Source: Bryobacterales bacterium (GTDB lineage Bacteria; Acidobacteriota; Terriglobia; Bryobacterales; Bryobacteraceae). From it: a DNA stretch of 38,064 nt. Below are positions 22,856-28,851 of the stretch, one piece after another (within the stretch, counting starts at the first letter, position 1; each line of letters starts with the position of its first letter). A model generated the notes under the pieces. The model ran no database searches and was not told where the DNA came from. It was given only the letters and a program-made list of their open reading frames with translations. The stretch is from assembly GCA_003167495.1 (NCBI GenBank), contig PMSX01000177.1:1-38064 (forward strand), given 5' to 3'. The position numbers were made by a program, and so were the translations under genes.

Positions 22856-24019
22856 ATGCCGGCACCCAACTTTAATTCGACGACGCCGGCAGCAGCAAGC
22901 GGCACACAGAATATTGTCTTCGCGACCGATGGAACCGCGGGCCATGTAAGCGCAACCGACCCGGCGATGGTGGGCGATACAGGCTCTGGAGGCAAAGCGG
23001 GTAATGCTCCCGCCCCGGCTGCCGGCGCTGCCGCGGCCGGGAAGTTCCTGAAAGCGGATGGGACATGGGAAGTCGGACCAGGCGGAGCTACCGGGCCAGC
23101 TGGACCGACCGGGGCCATGGGGCCCACCGGAGCCACCGGAGCGACTGGCGCCACTGGACCTGCCGGACCAGCGCCCTCCGGTTCCGGGAATCAAGTGCTC
23201 GCCACTCCGAATGGCTCAAGCGGCGTTTCGTCTCTGCGTTCCCTTGTCTCTGCTGATATCCCCACGCTGAATCAGAACACCAGCGGGACGGCGGCCAACG
23301 TTACCGGCACGGTGGCAATCGCAAACGGCGGCACTGGAGCAACCTCGCTCCTAAGCGCGGGTATCCCTTCATTGAGCGCATCGAATACGTTCACAACTAC
23401 GCAAATCGTTTCCACGGCGGGAATCGCCGCTATCGAAGTCTTAACAAGCTCCTCCACTGCTGGCGAGGCATTCGTTGGAGTTTTTAACGACTTGTCTCAG
23501 AACGCCAACCTGCAAATCCGTGGCTCGGCGACATCTGGCACGCTTGCGGGGTTGTCATTGGCTGGTCTAGCAATCCTCGAAACAAGCTCCACAGCCGGGC
23601 TTCTAGTCGGCACTTACGCTGCCTCACCACTGATCTTCATGAGTAACACGACTGAGAGAATGCGGATTCTATCAGGAGGGAATGTCGGCATCGGCAACAC
23701 TGCGCCTGGATTCCTATTTTGCGTTGGCTCTGCGTTCTCGGTCGATTCCAGTGGTGACGTTAAGTGCCTCTCGCTCGACATCACAGCTGGCAGCAACACC
23801 AAAACCGGCTCGGGCACGCTGGTCGCCGGCACGGTGACGATCAGCAATACATCGGTCACGGCAAACTCGATGATTTTCGTTACTCCCACTTCGAGTTCTT
23901 CCACGACCTCCGGGGTGCTCGCGGTGACAACGAAAACGGCCGGTAGCGGTTTTACGGTCAAATCTTCACTCGCGACGGACGTGGCGACGTTCAATTACTT
24001 CATCGTGGAAACGGCATAG
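22856..24019 (+). CDS. Tail fibre with collagen-like segment
   Basis: 387 residues. A Ser/Ala-rich N-terminus is followed by a collagen-like run of about ten Gly-X-Y triplets (about 74-108: GPAGPTGAMGPTGATG...), then beta-rich repeats, 'VTGTVAIANGGTGATSLLSAG' and 'TERMRILSGGNVGIGNTAPG', motifs common in trimeric phage fibres. The last 100 residues are Thr/Ser/Val-rich beta structure with no peptidase S74 chaperone domain. It starts immediately after the tip attachment gene and should form the slender fibre that recognises the host surface. No N-terminal signal, unlike the fibre at 16.8 kb. Confidence 0.8.
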   Translation: MPAPNFNSTTPAAASGTQNIVFATDGTAGHVSATDPAMVGDTGSGGKAGNAPAPAAGAAAAGKFLKADGTWEVGPGGATGPAGPTGAMGPTGATGATGATGPAGPAPSGSGNQVLATPNGSSGVSSLRSLVSADIPTLNQNTSGTAANVTGTVAIANGGTGATSLLSAGIPSLSASNTFTTTQIVSTAGIAAIEVLTSSSTAGEAFVGVFNDLSQNANLQIRGSATSGTLAGLSLAGLAILETSSTAGLLVGTYAASPLIFMSNTTERMRILSGGNVGIGNTAPGFLFCVGSAFSVDSSGDVKCLSLDITAGSNTKTGSGTLVAGTVTISNTSVTANSMIFVTPTSSSSTTSGVLAVTTKTAGSGFTVKSSLATDVATFNYFIVETA

Positions 24020-24034
24020 TGAGGAAATTCTAAA

Positions 24035-24640
24035 ATGCGGGTCCTGTTCGTCGAGGACTGTACGGAACAAAGCGACTTTTGGGTAGACCGGCTGCGCGCG
24101 GCGAATGTGGACGTAACGTTAGCCGTCCGCGGTGTCGATGCAATTGTAGCTGCCACTGATCTCTCAGTGGCGCCGTTCGACGCGGTGCTGATGGATATCA
24201 GCCTGGGAGATGGCATGAGCGGCGTCGAAGCGGCGGCTCGTTTGCGCGTCGCCAGGCCTGGCTTGCCGGTGATTTTTATGTCGGCGCACGACGATGGGGA
24301 CACGCTCGAACAAGCGAAGTTGGCGCACCCCGCCGGCTATCTCATCAAGCCCTTTGAGTTTAAGGATTTGCTAGCAGCGATTGAAAGAGGAACCAGCCAC
24401 GCTATGCCCGATACTTACAGTGATCACGATTTGCTGGTACGGATCGACGTCAGACTCGACATGGTGACGGTCCAACTGAACGAGGCGCGCGCGCTGGTCT
24501 CCGCCAAAGCGGACCAGGAAACCCTCGAACCCCGTCTGACCAAAATTGAAGGACGACTCGACTCCGTCATCCTCAAGGTGGCCATGATCGCCGGCGGGCT
24601 CATTGTGATCGAAGCGCTGTTTAATCATTTCGGCAAATGA
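24035..24640 (+). CDS. Response-regulator receiver domain fused to phage coiled-coil/membrane protein
   Basis: 201 residues; GAGG precedes the ATG. Residues 1-118 are a full REC domain: acidic pair E7/D8, phospho-acceptor D54 in 'VLMDISLGDG', S83 in 'FMSAHDD' and K105 in 'LIKPFEF'. The rest is unlike any output domain: 'HDLLVRIDVRLDMVTVQLNEA' starts a charged coiled coil (131-178) that leads into a membrane helix (179-196), the layout of small phage XhlA-like lysis-associated proteins usually encoded alone after tail fibre genes. The phosphorylation site is intact, so a host kinase could signal to a membrane-bound phage protein. It is the last gene of the late operon and overlaps the convergent cassette by 16 bases. 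Confidence 0.82.
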   Translation: MRVLFVEDCTEQSDFWVDRLRAANVDVTLAVRGVDAIVAATDLSVAPFDAVLMDISLGDGMSGVEAAARLRVARPGLPVIFMSAHDDGDTLEQAKLAHPAGYLIKPFEFKDLLAAIERGTSHAMPDTYSDHDLLVRIDVRLDMVTVQLNEARALVSAKADQETLEPRLTKIEGRLDSVILKVAMIAGGLIVIEALFNHFGK

Positions 24641-24849
24641 TTTAGCTGGCAGCCGTGCCCGCGTTGCGCTTCCGTCTTGCTGACTATTTGGCCGCAACCG
24701 CGCGGGCAGGGAACCATCTCGGGCTTCCGGCCGGCGTTCTCGCGATAGCCGCCGGCAGTCTTGCGCCGCGCCGCACTGCGCCTGCCAATCTCCGAGCGAA
24801 AGACATCATCGGGAATCGATTGCAAGTCCCAAGTAGGCTTGTATTGCAT
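24625..24849 (-). CDS. Small Cys/His protein with basic GRRSAARRK motif
   Basis: 74 residues. 'WDLQSIPDDVFRSEIGRRSAARRKT' is followed by 'YRENAGRKPEMVPCPRGCGQIVSKTEAQRGHGC', giving a CPRGC...HxC arrangement that could hold one zinc ion. Proteins with this layout occur as small DNA/RNA-associated proteins in many environmental bacteria; no function is established to my knowledge. It is the last gene of the minus-strand three-gene cassette, six bases after the DUF2442 gene, and its 3' end overlaps the receiver-domain gene coming from the other side. Confidence 0.6.
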   Translation of the reverse strand: MQYKPTWDLQSIPDDVFRSEIGRRSAARRKTAGGYRENAGRKPEMVPCPRGCGQIVSKTEAQRGHGCQLNHLPK

Positions 24850-24855
24850 CGACTC

Positions 24856-25098
24856 TCATCCTCGAAGCAGCCCGGCGACGGACAAATCTTCATCGATTTG
24901 CGGCCAGTGGATCCCTATGCCGCGGCCGATCAGTTCGTAGTCGGTCCGCTGTTTCGCGGTGGCGGCGGCGAGCCTTGCCGAGTACTTGAAGGGGACGGAT
25001 AAGGCGCGGCCGTCGTTGAGATACACGGTAAAACTGTCCTTCGTAAAAGTGACGCGCACGGCGCGGGCTTCGGGCCCGGTTTTAGCTAAGGTGCTCAT
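24856..25098 (-). CDS. DUF2442 protein (putative antitoxin-like partner)
   Basis: 80 residues. 'VRVTFTKDSFTVYLNDGRALSVPFKYSARLAAAT' type order, short beta-strands then 'LS.P...YPRL..A' and a C-terminal 'GIGIHWPQIDEDLSVAGLLRG', is the DUF2442 signature. These proteins are commonly encoded beside DUF4160 and the pair has been suspected of being a toxin-antitoxin-like unit; here DUF4160 lies directly upstream, overlapping by 17 bases. The 'IHWPxIDEDLSV' ending is the most conserved part of the family and is intact. Confidence 0.87.
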   Translation of the reverse strand: MSTLAKTGPEARAVRVTFTKDSFTVYLNDGRALSVPFKYSARLAAATAKQRTDYELIGRGIGIHWPQIDEDLSVAGLLRG

Positions 25099-25315
25099 GC
25101 CATTTCTCCAGAATTGAATTTCGGTTGGCTCTGACGAGCCGCTGCAGTCGGTTCAGGGTGGCTGTGTTAAATCCCTCGTTCGAAGCGAGTGAAACGGGGG
25201 TAAGCCAAAATTTTGCTTCGCAATCTTGCCGTTTTACGTGGACGTGGGCGGGTTCGTTTCTTTCGTTGCTCCAGAAGAAGAACCGGAAACCCTCGACCCG
25301 AAGAACTGTCGGCAT
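25082..25315 (-). CDS. DUF4160 protein (toxin-antitoxin-like pair with DUF2442)
   Basis: 77 residues. 'MPTVLRVEGFRFFFWSNERNEPAHVHVKR' is the standard DUF4160 opening, with the conserved 'PAHVHV' strand, followed by 'EAKFWLTPVSLASNEGFN' and a final helix 'LNRLQRLVRANRNSILEKWHEH'. It is the first gene of the cassette and begins within an inverted repeat, with a promoter placed so that the mRNA would start at or next to the ATG. Small, mobile pairs of this kind often ride in prophages as accessory genes. Biochemical activity is unknown. Confidence 0.87.
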   Translation of the reverse strand: MPTVLRVEGFRFFFWSNERNEPAHVHVKRQDCEAKFWLTPVSLASNEGFNTATLNRLQRLVRANRNSILEKWHEHLS

Positions 25316-25350
25316 GCTTATATGATATCAAGCATGTTTGATTATTGCAA
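25313..25350 (-). promoter_or_regulatory. Promoter with operator-like inverted repeat in front of DUF4160
   Basis: On the minus strand TTGCAA (25350-25345) and TATCAT (25327-25322) are spaced by 17 bases, a good -35/-10 pair, and the -10 is only six bases from the ATG, so the transcript would be leaderless or nearly so. CATGCTT and AAGCATG (25313-25319 and 25330-25336), separated by ten bases, form a perfect 7-bp inverted repeat that covers the -10 and the start codon. This is the usual place for autoregulation by a toxin-antitoxin complex. The regulator is unknown. Confidence 0.6.
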
Positions 25351-25379
25351 CAGGTGAGGCTGACAAATTTCAACCGCCG

Positions 25380-25413
25380 AAAAAAAAGGCCGCGCCTCTG
25401 AGGAAACGCGGCC
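25380..25413 (-). terminator. Rho-independent terminator of the early operon
   Basis: On the minus strand GGCCGCG and CGCGGCC form a perfect 7-bp stem (8 with A/T closure) around a 12-base loop, followed by eight T residues. It lies about 150 bases beyond the stop of the two-HTH regulator, and stops minus-strand transcription before it reaches the separately controlled DUF4160 cassette. Confidence 0.9.
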
Positions 25414-25529
25414 TCTTCGATTCCCGGATGAGACTCGGGAAATCGCATCACCCTTTGTGCATTGTAGGTCGGTTTCAGTGTACCGAAGGAAAACACGGTT
25501 TGGCACTCTAGACCCAATTTCCGCATTTC

Positions 25530-25560
25530 GTCATCACAGCAGACTTGATGGACTGAATGG
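25530..25560 (+). repeat. Degenerate third copy of the 31-bp element
   Basis: Aligned without gaps to the copy at 26184-26214, 23 of 31 bases match, and upstream 'ATTTCGTCATC' is shared with the sequence just before copy 1 at 4280. The palindromic core is damaged (CAGCAGACTTGATG). It lies three bases beyond the stop codon of the two-HTH gene, so that gene is flanked by related elements in direct orientation. It may be a weak binding site or a remnant. Confidence 0.45.
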
Positions 25561-25563
25561 GCT

Positions 25564-26181
25564 TTATTTCGCGGCCGCCACGTGGCGCAGCAACTTGGAG
25601 TTGCGAGTGGACTCACCCGTGAACGCTTCAAGCGAGTGACGCAGTATTTTCCACCCACTATCCTTCTCTGCCGTAATCAGTCCTTCCCGACACGCCCGCA
25701 ACAACCACGCGTACGAGCGGCCCGATAGTTCTACCGCTTCGTCGATTGTGAGCCAGAGTTTTTCGCGCGGCCCGATGCGATCCGGCATATTTTGCCATTC
25801 CTTCATCAGCTCGCGCAGTGATGACGTAGCTGCATTTCCCAATCCCGTCGTCACGTCACGCAGTGATGAAATCGCCTCCATCGGAATCGCCAGTTGTGTT
25901 GAAACCGGCGGCTTCGCGAAGCGCAGAGGAACTCCCGTTTCGCGTTCGTTCGCCGCCACTTTTTTCCCATCGGTCGCGCTGTACATGCGCTCGGGTTTGC
26001 GGTGTGGGCGGGGTTCCACTCTGGTCGCAATGACCCCAGCAGCCGCTAGGCGTTCGACTGAGCTGCGCGACTTGTCGAGGACTTTCATGATTTCGGTCAT
26101 GGTCAGCCACTCGCTATCGAGAATGGAAGGCGAGACGCTAGCCACAACTGCGGGTATCTGTTCTAGCGATGATTTCTTCAT
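25564..26181 (-). CDS. Phage regulator with two helix-turn-helix domains
   Basis: 205 residues. Domain one (27-67): 'LTMTEIMKVLDKSRSSVERLAAAGVI' followed by a basic 'RPHRKPERMY' wing. Domain two (143-187): 'LTIDEAVELSGRSYAWLLRACREGLI' plus 'GWKILRHSLEAF'. Both have the excisionase/MerR-like shape 'enter site, helix, turn, recognition helix, wing'. The linker (90-140) is helical. Two DNA-binding domains in one chain suit binding of two-fold sites, and the 31-bp element with its palindrome lies two bases upstream of the start codon, so autoregulation is likely. It is the last gene of the early operon, a typical place for an activator of late genes. No Shine-Dalgarno is visible. Confidence 0.7.
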   Translation of the reverse strand: MKKSSLEQIPAVVASVSPSILDSEWLTMTEIMKVLDKSRSSVERLAAAGVIATRVEPRPHRKPERMYSATDGKKVAANERETGVPLRFAKPPVSTQLAIPMEAISSLRDVTTGLGNAATSSLRELMKEWQNMPDRIGPREKLWLTIDEAVELSGRSYAWLLRACREGLITAEKDSGWKILRHSLEAFTGESTRNSKLLRHVAAAK

Positions 26182-26183
26182 TC

Positions 26184-26214
26184 TGTGATGACATCAGAAC
26201 TGATGGCCTAAATG
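26184..26214 (+). repeat. 31-bp operator-like element, copy 2 (upstream of two-HTH regulator)
   Basis: Same element as at 4292-4322, one base different; palindrome CATCAGAACTGATG at 26192-26205. Given here in plus orientation; the regulated gene is on the minus strand, so the element is inverted with respect to the gene when compared with copy 1, which is acceptable for a palindromic site. The palindrome ends ten bases before the start codon of the regulator, occupying the place of the ribosome-binding site. Confidence 0.65.
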
Positions 26215-26241
26215 CAACAGCCCGCGGTACTGGACCCCTCG

Positions 26242-26340
26242 TTACGTCTTCGGTTTGGGCGGTGGTGCTGGCCGTGGCGGTGGCTTCGGTGCAGGCTTGT
26301 TGATTGGCGGCCAATCGCCGCGTTTTTCGCCGTCGGTCAA
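26242..26340 (-). CDS. Small proline-rich protein, 32 residues
   Basis: A TTG start overlaps the stop of the preceding gene (TTGA) with GAGGG about ten bases before it. The peptide starts 'MTDGEKRGDWPPINKP' and ends in a tract of alternating Pro, Lys, Arg and Ala. Codon third positions are GC-rich as in neighbours. Extended Pro/Lys tails often bind nucleic acid or partner proteins. The coupling and good codon use favour a real gene, but its size prevents firm calling. Confidence 0.45.
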   Translation of the reverse strand: MTDGEKRGDWPPINKPAPKPPPRPAPPPKPKT

Positions 26341-26573
26341 ACGGAATTGCCCTCGTAGCGACTGTAAACGAATTTGGTCCACTTGTCGATCAGGGCTCTT
26401 TTGTACGGGGCTTCTGACACCGCAATTTCCGACACCTCGAGCGCGCGCTTTTGCACTTCCTCTAATCGTTGCTGACTTTCGTCTTCAAACCAACGATCAT
26501 GCAGACGCTGATAGTCGAACGCGATTGCATTTCCACCACCATTTTCGCTCAACTCGCGAAACGCCGGCAGCAA
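26337..26573 (-). CDS. Hypothetical early phage protein
   Basis: About 78 residues. The clear coding part is 'FDYQRLHDRWFEDESQQRLEEVQKRALEVSEIAVSEAPYKRAL' type helix, strongly charged, ending 'KWTKFVYSRYEGNSV'. The start is uncertain: TTG at 26573 or at 26552; an upstream ATG at 26618 would place the start inside a strong stem-loop and adds residues of poor codon use. It follows that hairpin and is coupled to the small Pro-rich gene. Not recognised; a helical protein that could form dimers. Confidence 0.45.
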   Translation of the reverse strand: MLPAFRELSENGGGNAIAFDYQRLHDRWFEDESQQRLEEVQKRALEVSEIAVSEAPYKRALIDKWTKFVYSRYEGNSV

Positions 26574-26578
26574 ATGGA

Positions 26579-26607
26579 GCGGGCGTCCCGTTTGAGGGGA
26601 CGCCCGT
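26579..26607 (-). terminator. Strong GC-rich stem-loop within the early operon
   Basis: GGGCGTCCC (26581-26589) and GGGACGCCC (26597-26605) form a perfect 9-bp stem, extended by one more G-C pair, with a 7-base loop. Neither strand is followed by a proper T-tract (minus: CTCCATTT), so it may be an attenuator, an RNA-processing or stability element rather than a full terminator. It lies between two early genes and precedes the start of the 26573 gene. Confidence 0.45.
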
Positions 26608-26656
26608 GGAGTCAACAAAAATGCTAGAGGGATTACGCGGACATGGCCGCGCTCTT

Positions 26657-27022
26657 TCAGTCTAGCCTGCCGCCGCTTTCGCGCGCGCGGACTTCTTCTT
26701 CAGGCCCATCGCTGCTGAAACCCTGGCCATCGCCGCGTTTGCGCTCAAAGTCGATGGCGCCGGCGCGTTCAGCACTATCGCCTCCGCTGTCTTGTGGCCG
26801 AGTACTCGGTTGTTGCGCGGACTGGGCGGTGTTTTCTTTTTGGACGATTTGCTCGCGTCCGTTTTCAGTTTCGCTGCCATTCTTGGCTCCCATTTCACGA
26901 CCTTGTTGGTCCCATCCAGTATCGCGCTCATGCGTTTTGCCCCGCTTTGCTAGCTCCAGTGCCGTCAGCGCGTTGATGGTGGATAGCCAGTGCTCCGCGA
27001 AGGTCCTGTCGTCTTCGGCCAT
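26657..27022 (-). CDS. Hypothetical early protein with disordered tail
   Basis: 121 residues. The first 35 form an amphipathic helix ('FAEHWLSTINALTALELAKRGK'); the remainder is polar and rich in Glu, Gln, Gly and Arg, probably disordered. A second frame in the same DNA (26662-26931, starting 'MSAILDGTNKVVKWEP', Ala/Lys-rich) also has good codon use, and only one may be real, or both are. I prefer the longer because its start lies 25 bases after the preceding stop and its N-terminus is well formed. No ribosome-binding site is evident. Function unknown. Confidence 0.42.
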   Translation of the reverse strand: MAEDDRTFAEHWLSTINALTALELAKRGKTHERDTGWDQQGREMGAKNGSETENGREQIVQKENTAQSAQQPSTRPQDSGGDSAERAGAIDFERKRGDGQGFSSDGPEEEVRARESGGRLD

Positions 27023-27047
27023 GGCAACGTGTTTTCAGCTTACATTT

Positions 27048-27413
27048 TCAGCAAGCATCGAACCGGCACACGTGCTCTCGGGCTTCTTCGGCGTTGCGGA
27101 TCGGCGCGCCGCAATGTCCGCAGTGTGCGCACATCGGCTCCACCTCATTCCCCATTTCCGCCAACTCCGCATGCGCCGGAAAGCCGCCCTCCCGCAACCG
27201 GGCGAGCAAGCCTTCGATCATCTTCCGTCCGACATGGGCGGCCGCCCCTGTGTTGCCGGGGTGCCGCAAGGCGAGCTGCAATTGTCCGATGAGGCATATC
27301 GCGGCTTGTGGCGTTAGCGTAACGGGAATGCTGTACGTTTCGTCCACCTCCGCCTCCAGCCGCTGCATCAGCGCCTGCAGTTCCCGCTCCGGCGTCATTT
27401 CGCCACGGGTCAT
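27048..27413 (-). CDS. Hypothetical early protein with C-terminal zinc-ribbon-like cluster
   Basis: 121 residues. Perfect AGGAGG five bases before the ATG. The N-terminal two-thirds is helical ('TPERELQALMQRLEAEVDET', 'TLTPQAAICLIGQLQLALRHPGN', 'GRKMIEGLLARL'), a layout common in small phage and plasmid proteins. The C-terminus has 'CAHCGHCGAPIRNAEEAREHVC', a CxxCxxC...HxC cluster able to bind zinc. A DNA- or protein-binding accessory is plausible. The start overlaps the preceding small frame as ATGA. Confidence 0.7.
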   Translation of the reverse strand: MTRGEMTPERELQALMQRLEAEVDETYSIPVTLTPQAAICLIGQLQLALRHPGNTGAAAHVGRKMIEGLLARLREGGFPAHAELAEMGNEVEPMCAHCGHCGAPIRNAEEAREHVCRFDAC

Positions 27414-27520
27414 GAACCCTCCTTGCGTGCATCGAACAACTTGGCAATCACCCCGCCGGCTTCCTGTAGGTGTACAAAGTCGTCATGGTTGCCGCCGGCG
27501 CGCCGGACTTTTTCACGCAG
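27410..27520 (-). CDS. Possible small gene (36 residues, non-ATG start)
   Basis: A frame reading 'LREKVRRAGGNHDDFVHLQ' then 'EAGGVIAKLFDARKEGS', with coding-like amino-acid and third-base use, fills the gap between two early genes and ends by ATGA overlap with the next. The frame opens after a TAG only a few codons upstream; a CTG preceded by GAGG is the only candidate start. In the same DNA a 22-codon frame from a GTG (27448-27516) has a better start signal and overlaps the upstream stop as GTGA. The two frames may be joined by an assembly error, or only one is real. Confidence 0.33.
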   Translation of the reverse strand: MREKVRRAGGNHDDFVHLQEAGGVIAKLFDARKEGS

Positions 27521-27776
27521 TCTCTCCCTCGGGCGTCTCTACAACTTTTTCGAGAGAGTCGATGGCGTATCGGGTTATTTGCCTGGAACCGTCCGCGCAC
27601 ACATGGCAGCGCTGGCCCTCTCTGGCGAATCCGGTGACTCCTGTGACGGTTCCTGTCGCAGGTGTGCGGTCAGTGTCGGTTTTCGTAAGCCGCACTCCCC
27701 GCGCTCTGGCCGCTATTGTGAGTTGCACCTTGTCACCGATTTTTATTTTGCTCTCGGCGTCTGTCTCGGGTTTCAT
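27513..27776 (-). CDS. Hypothetical early protein (small beta-barrel-like)
   Basis: 87 residues from an ATG with AGGAG eight bases before it; longer in-frame versions overlap the preceding gene. 'KIGDKVQLTIAARARGVRL' and 'ATGTVTGVTGFAREGQRCHVC' describe a small beta-barrel of SH3/KOW-like type, ending in a helix and acidic tail 'LEKVVETPEGETA'. KOW-like folds bind RNA or proteins, but this reading rests on pattern only. The ATG overlaps the stop of the upstream gene by four bases. Confidence 0.62.
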   Translation of the reverse strand: MKPETDAESKIKIGDKVQLTIAARARGVRLTKTDTDRTPATGTVTGVTGFAREGQRCHVCADGSRQITRYAIDSLEKVVETPEGETA

Positions 27777-28024
27777 GATCGCTTCTCCTTTGTGAATTGT
27801 GCTGTGAACTGCTCGAACTCCGGGGCCGTCAGATGCTCTGGCTGTTGGATGAGACACCAGGCAACGGCGATTTCGATAGGAACGTTGTGCTGCCGCGCCA
27901 TGGCTTCTGTCTCTGTGGCGAGGCCCCACACTGCGGCATCATGCGCCGATCTTTGCATGCGCCTGCCGATAACGTGTGCCAGCCATCTGCGTGCTTCGGC
28001 GGACAGGCTTCGTGGTTTTTTCAC
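27773..28024 (-). CDS. Hypothetical early protein, helical
   Basis: 83 residues; GTG start with AGGAG four to five bases upstream. Mostly helical: 'SAEARRWLAHVIGRRMQRSAHDAAVWGLATETEAMARQHNV' type spacing and 'IEIAVAWCLIQQPEHLTAPEFEQF'. It overlaps the 3' part of the preceding gene by 86 bases in a different frame, unusually long, yet has a better ribosome-binding site and coding character. Ends ATGA-coupled to the beta-barrel-like gene. Not assigned. Confidence 0.6.
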   Translation of the reverse strand: MKKPRSLSAEARRWLAHVIGRRMQRSAHDAAVWGLATETEAMARQHNVPIEIAVAWCLIQQPEHLTAPEFEQFTAQFTKEKRS

Positions 28025-28283
28025 GCTGCTCCTTTTCGGCTGCTTTTCTTCTGGCTTTTTTCATGGCGGCGATCGCAGCGATGGCCGCCGGCTGCAGTTG
28101 CTCAAGCGATGGCGCGCGGGCGATGGGTACGCCGGTGTGGACCAGATAGTTTCTCAGGCTCAGTGAGCGATTGTTGTTGCTGATTCCGTAGAATTGCAAC
28201 TCTTGGGCAGGTATTCCGGCGGTGAGCATTTCAATGGCGCTGGAGGCCTCGGCCGCCGACGTGGGTGGATTCGGCTTCCTCAC
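27939..28283 (-). CDS. Hypothetical early protein with basic helical C-terminus
   Basis: 114 residues; GTG start that overlaps the preceding stop (GTGA). The first half is of mixed structure ('ASSAIEMLTAGIPAQELQFYGISNNNRSL'), the second half a Lys/Arg/Ala-rich helix 'AAIAAIAAMKKARRKAAEKEQREK', a common nucleic-acid-binding pattern. The last 28 residues overlap the next gene in another frame; the true stop may be as stated, but this overlap is noteworthy. No known family recognised. Confidence 0.55.
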   Translation of the reverse strand: MRKPNPPTSAAEASSAIEMLTAGIPAQELQFYGISNNNRSLSLRNYLVHTGVPIARAPSLEQLQPAAIAAIAAMKKARRKAAEKEQREKTTKPVRRSTQMAGTRYRQAHAKIGA

Positions 28284-28597
28284 GATTTCGCCTCGCGTTC
28301 TCGCCTCGCAATCCAGATCTTGCGCTCCTCGCGCAAGTAACTCATCGTGAGATCTTCCAGATCGTTCCATAGCACCCGATACCACCCCCGCTCTTCCCGC
28401 ATTGCCTCGACCTCGGCTGCCAGCTCGATGAGCTTTTTAGCGTGGATGTGTTCTTCGGTGCCGAACGTTGGATGGTTAAGAAGTTCCCTCGCTTCAGCGA
28501 CAGTCATACAGGCGAATGGCGCGTTTTGCGAAGCTAGCGCATTTTGCCAAGCTTGCCATTCGTCGTCGCTGGGGTGGCTCGAACGGGGGCGTTTCAT
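28280..28597 (-). CDS. Hypothetical early protein
   Basis: 105 residues, mostly helical and highly charged: 'DDEWQAWQNALASQNAPFACMTVAEARELL' in the N-terminal half, then 'KLIELAAEVEAMREERGWYRVLWNDLEDL' and a basic end 'REERKIWIARREREAKS'. The start is coupled to the upstream gene by a one-base overlap (TGATG), and its stop overlaps the next start (GTGA). Heptad repeats suggest a dimeric coiled coil. Function unknown; part of the early operon beneath the replication gene. Confidence 0.62.
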   Translation of the reverse strand: MKRPRSSHPSDDEWQAWQNALASQNAPFACMTVAEARELLNHPTFGTEEHIHAKKLIELAAEVEAMREERGWYRVLWNDLEDLTMSYLREERKIWIARREREAKS

Positions 28598-28851
28598 CAG
28601 TCCGGGTACTCCGTCGAAGCACGCTTGCGGCGTTTGCGTTCCTCAAAATGGCACGCTGTGCAGTAGGCTCGCAAGGCAGCGGGGGTCGTCTCCGCACCTT
28701 GCAAGTGAATCCAGGTCACCAGCTGCTCGGCGGGCATCGACCATTCCCGCGCAATCTGTTCGTAAAGTTCTGCGGCAACGCGGATTTCCGAGTCGGATGA
28801 AAAAGAGAACTCTTCGCGCAGGGCTTGCGCGATCCATTCCTGATTCGTCAT
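28597..28851 (-). CDS. Hypothetical early protein
   Basis: 84 residues. 'MTNQEWIAQALREEFSFSSDSEIRVAAELYEQIAREW' type helices and a C-terminal 'AYCTACHFEERKRRKRAS' with a CxxCH cluster followed by a strongly basic stretch. It could contact nucleic acid. ATGA overlap with the replication protein gene upstream and TGATG overlap with the gene below show it is translated in line with them, so perhaps a replication accessory. Not matched to a family. Confidence 0.65.
   Translation of the reverse strand: MTNQEWIAQALREEFSFSSDSEIRVAAELYEQIAREWSMPAEQLVTWIHLQGAETTPAALRAYCTACHFEERKRRKRASTEYPD

Larger units (their letters stand above)
25351..25563. other. Intergenic region between the cassette and the early operon
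   Basis: No convincing gene. It holds the terminator of the early operon (25380-25413) and the degenerate third copy of the 31-bp element (25530-25560). A long frame on the minus strand (25167-25658) crosses it, but runs through the terminator, is rich in Cys/Arg and overlaps real genes on both sides, so it is not credible. Confidence 0.5.

Noticed and set aside
25167..25658. 163-codon minus-strand open frame
   Set aside because: Runs through the early terminator, overlaps the DUF4160 and regulator genes in another frame and has a Cys/Arg-rich composition typical of an antisense or shadow frame.
25813..25875. Repeated CGCAGTGATGA inside the two-HTH gene
   Set aside because: Both copies encode the similar peptide SSLR and are best explained as a small internal protein repeat; no regulatory meaning is evident.
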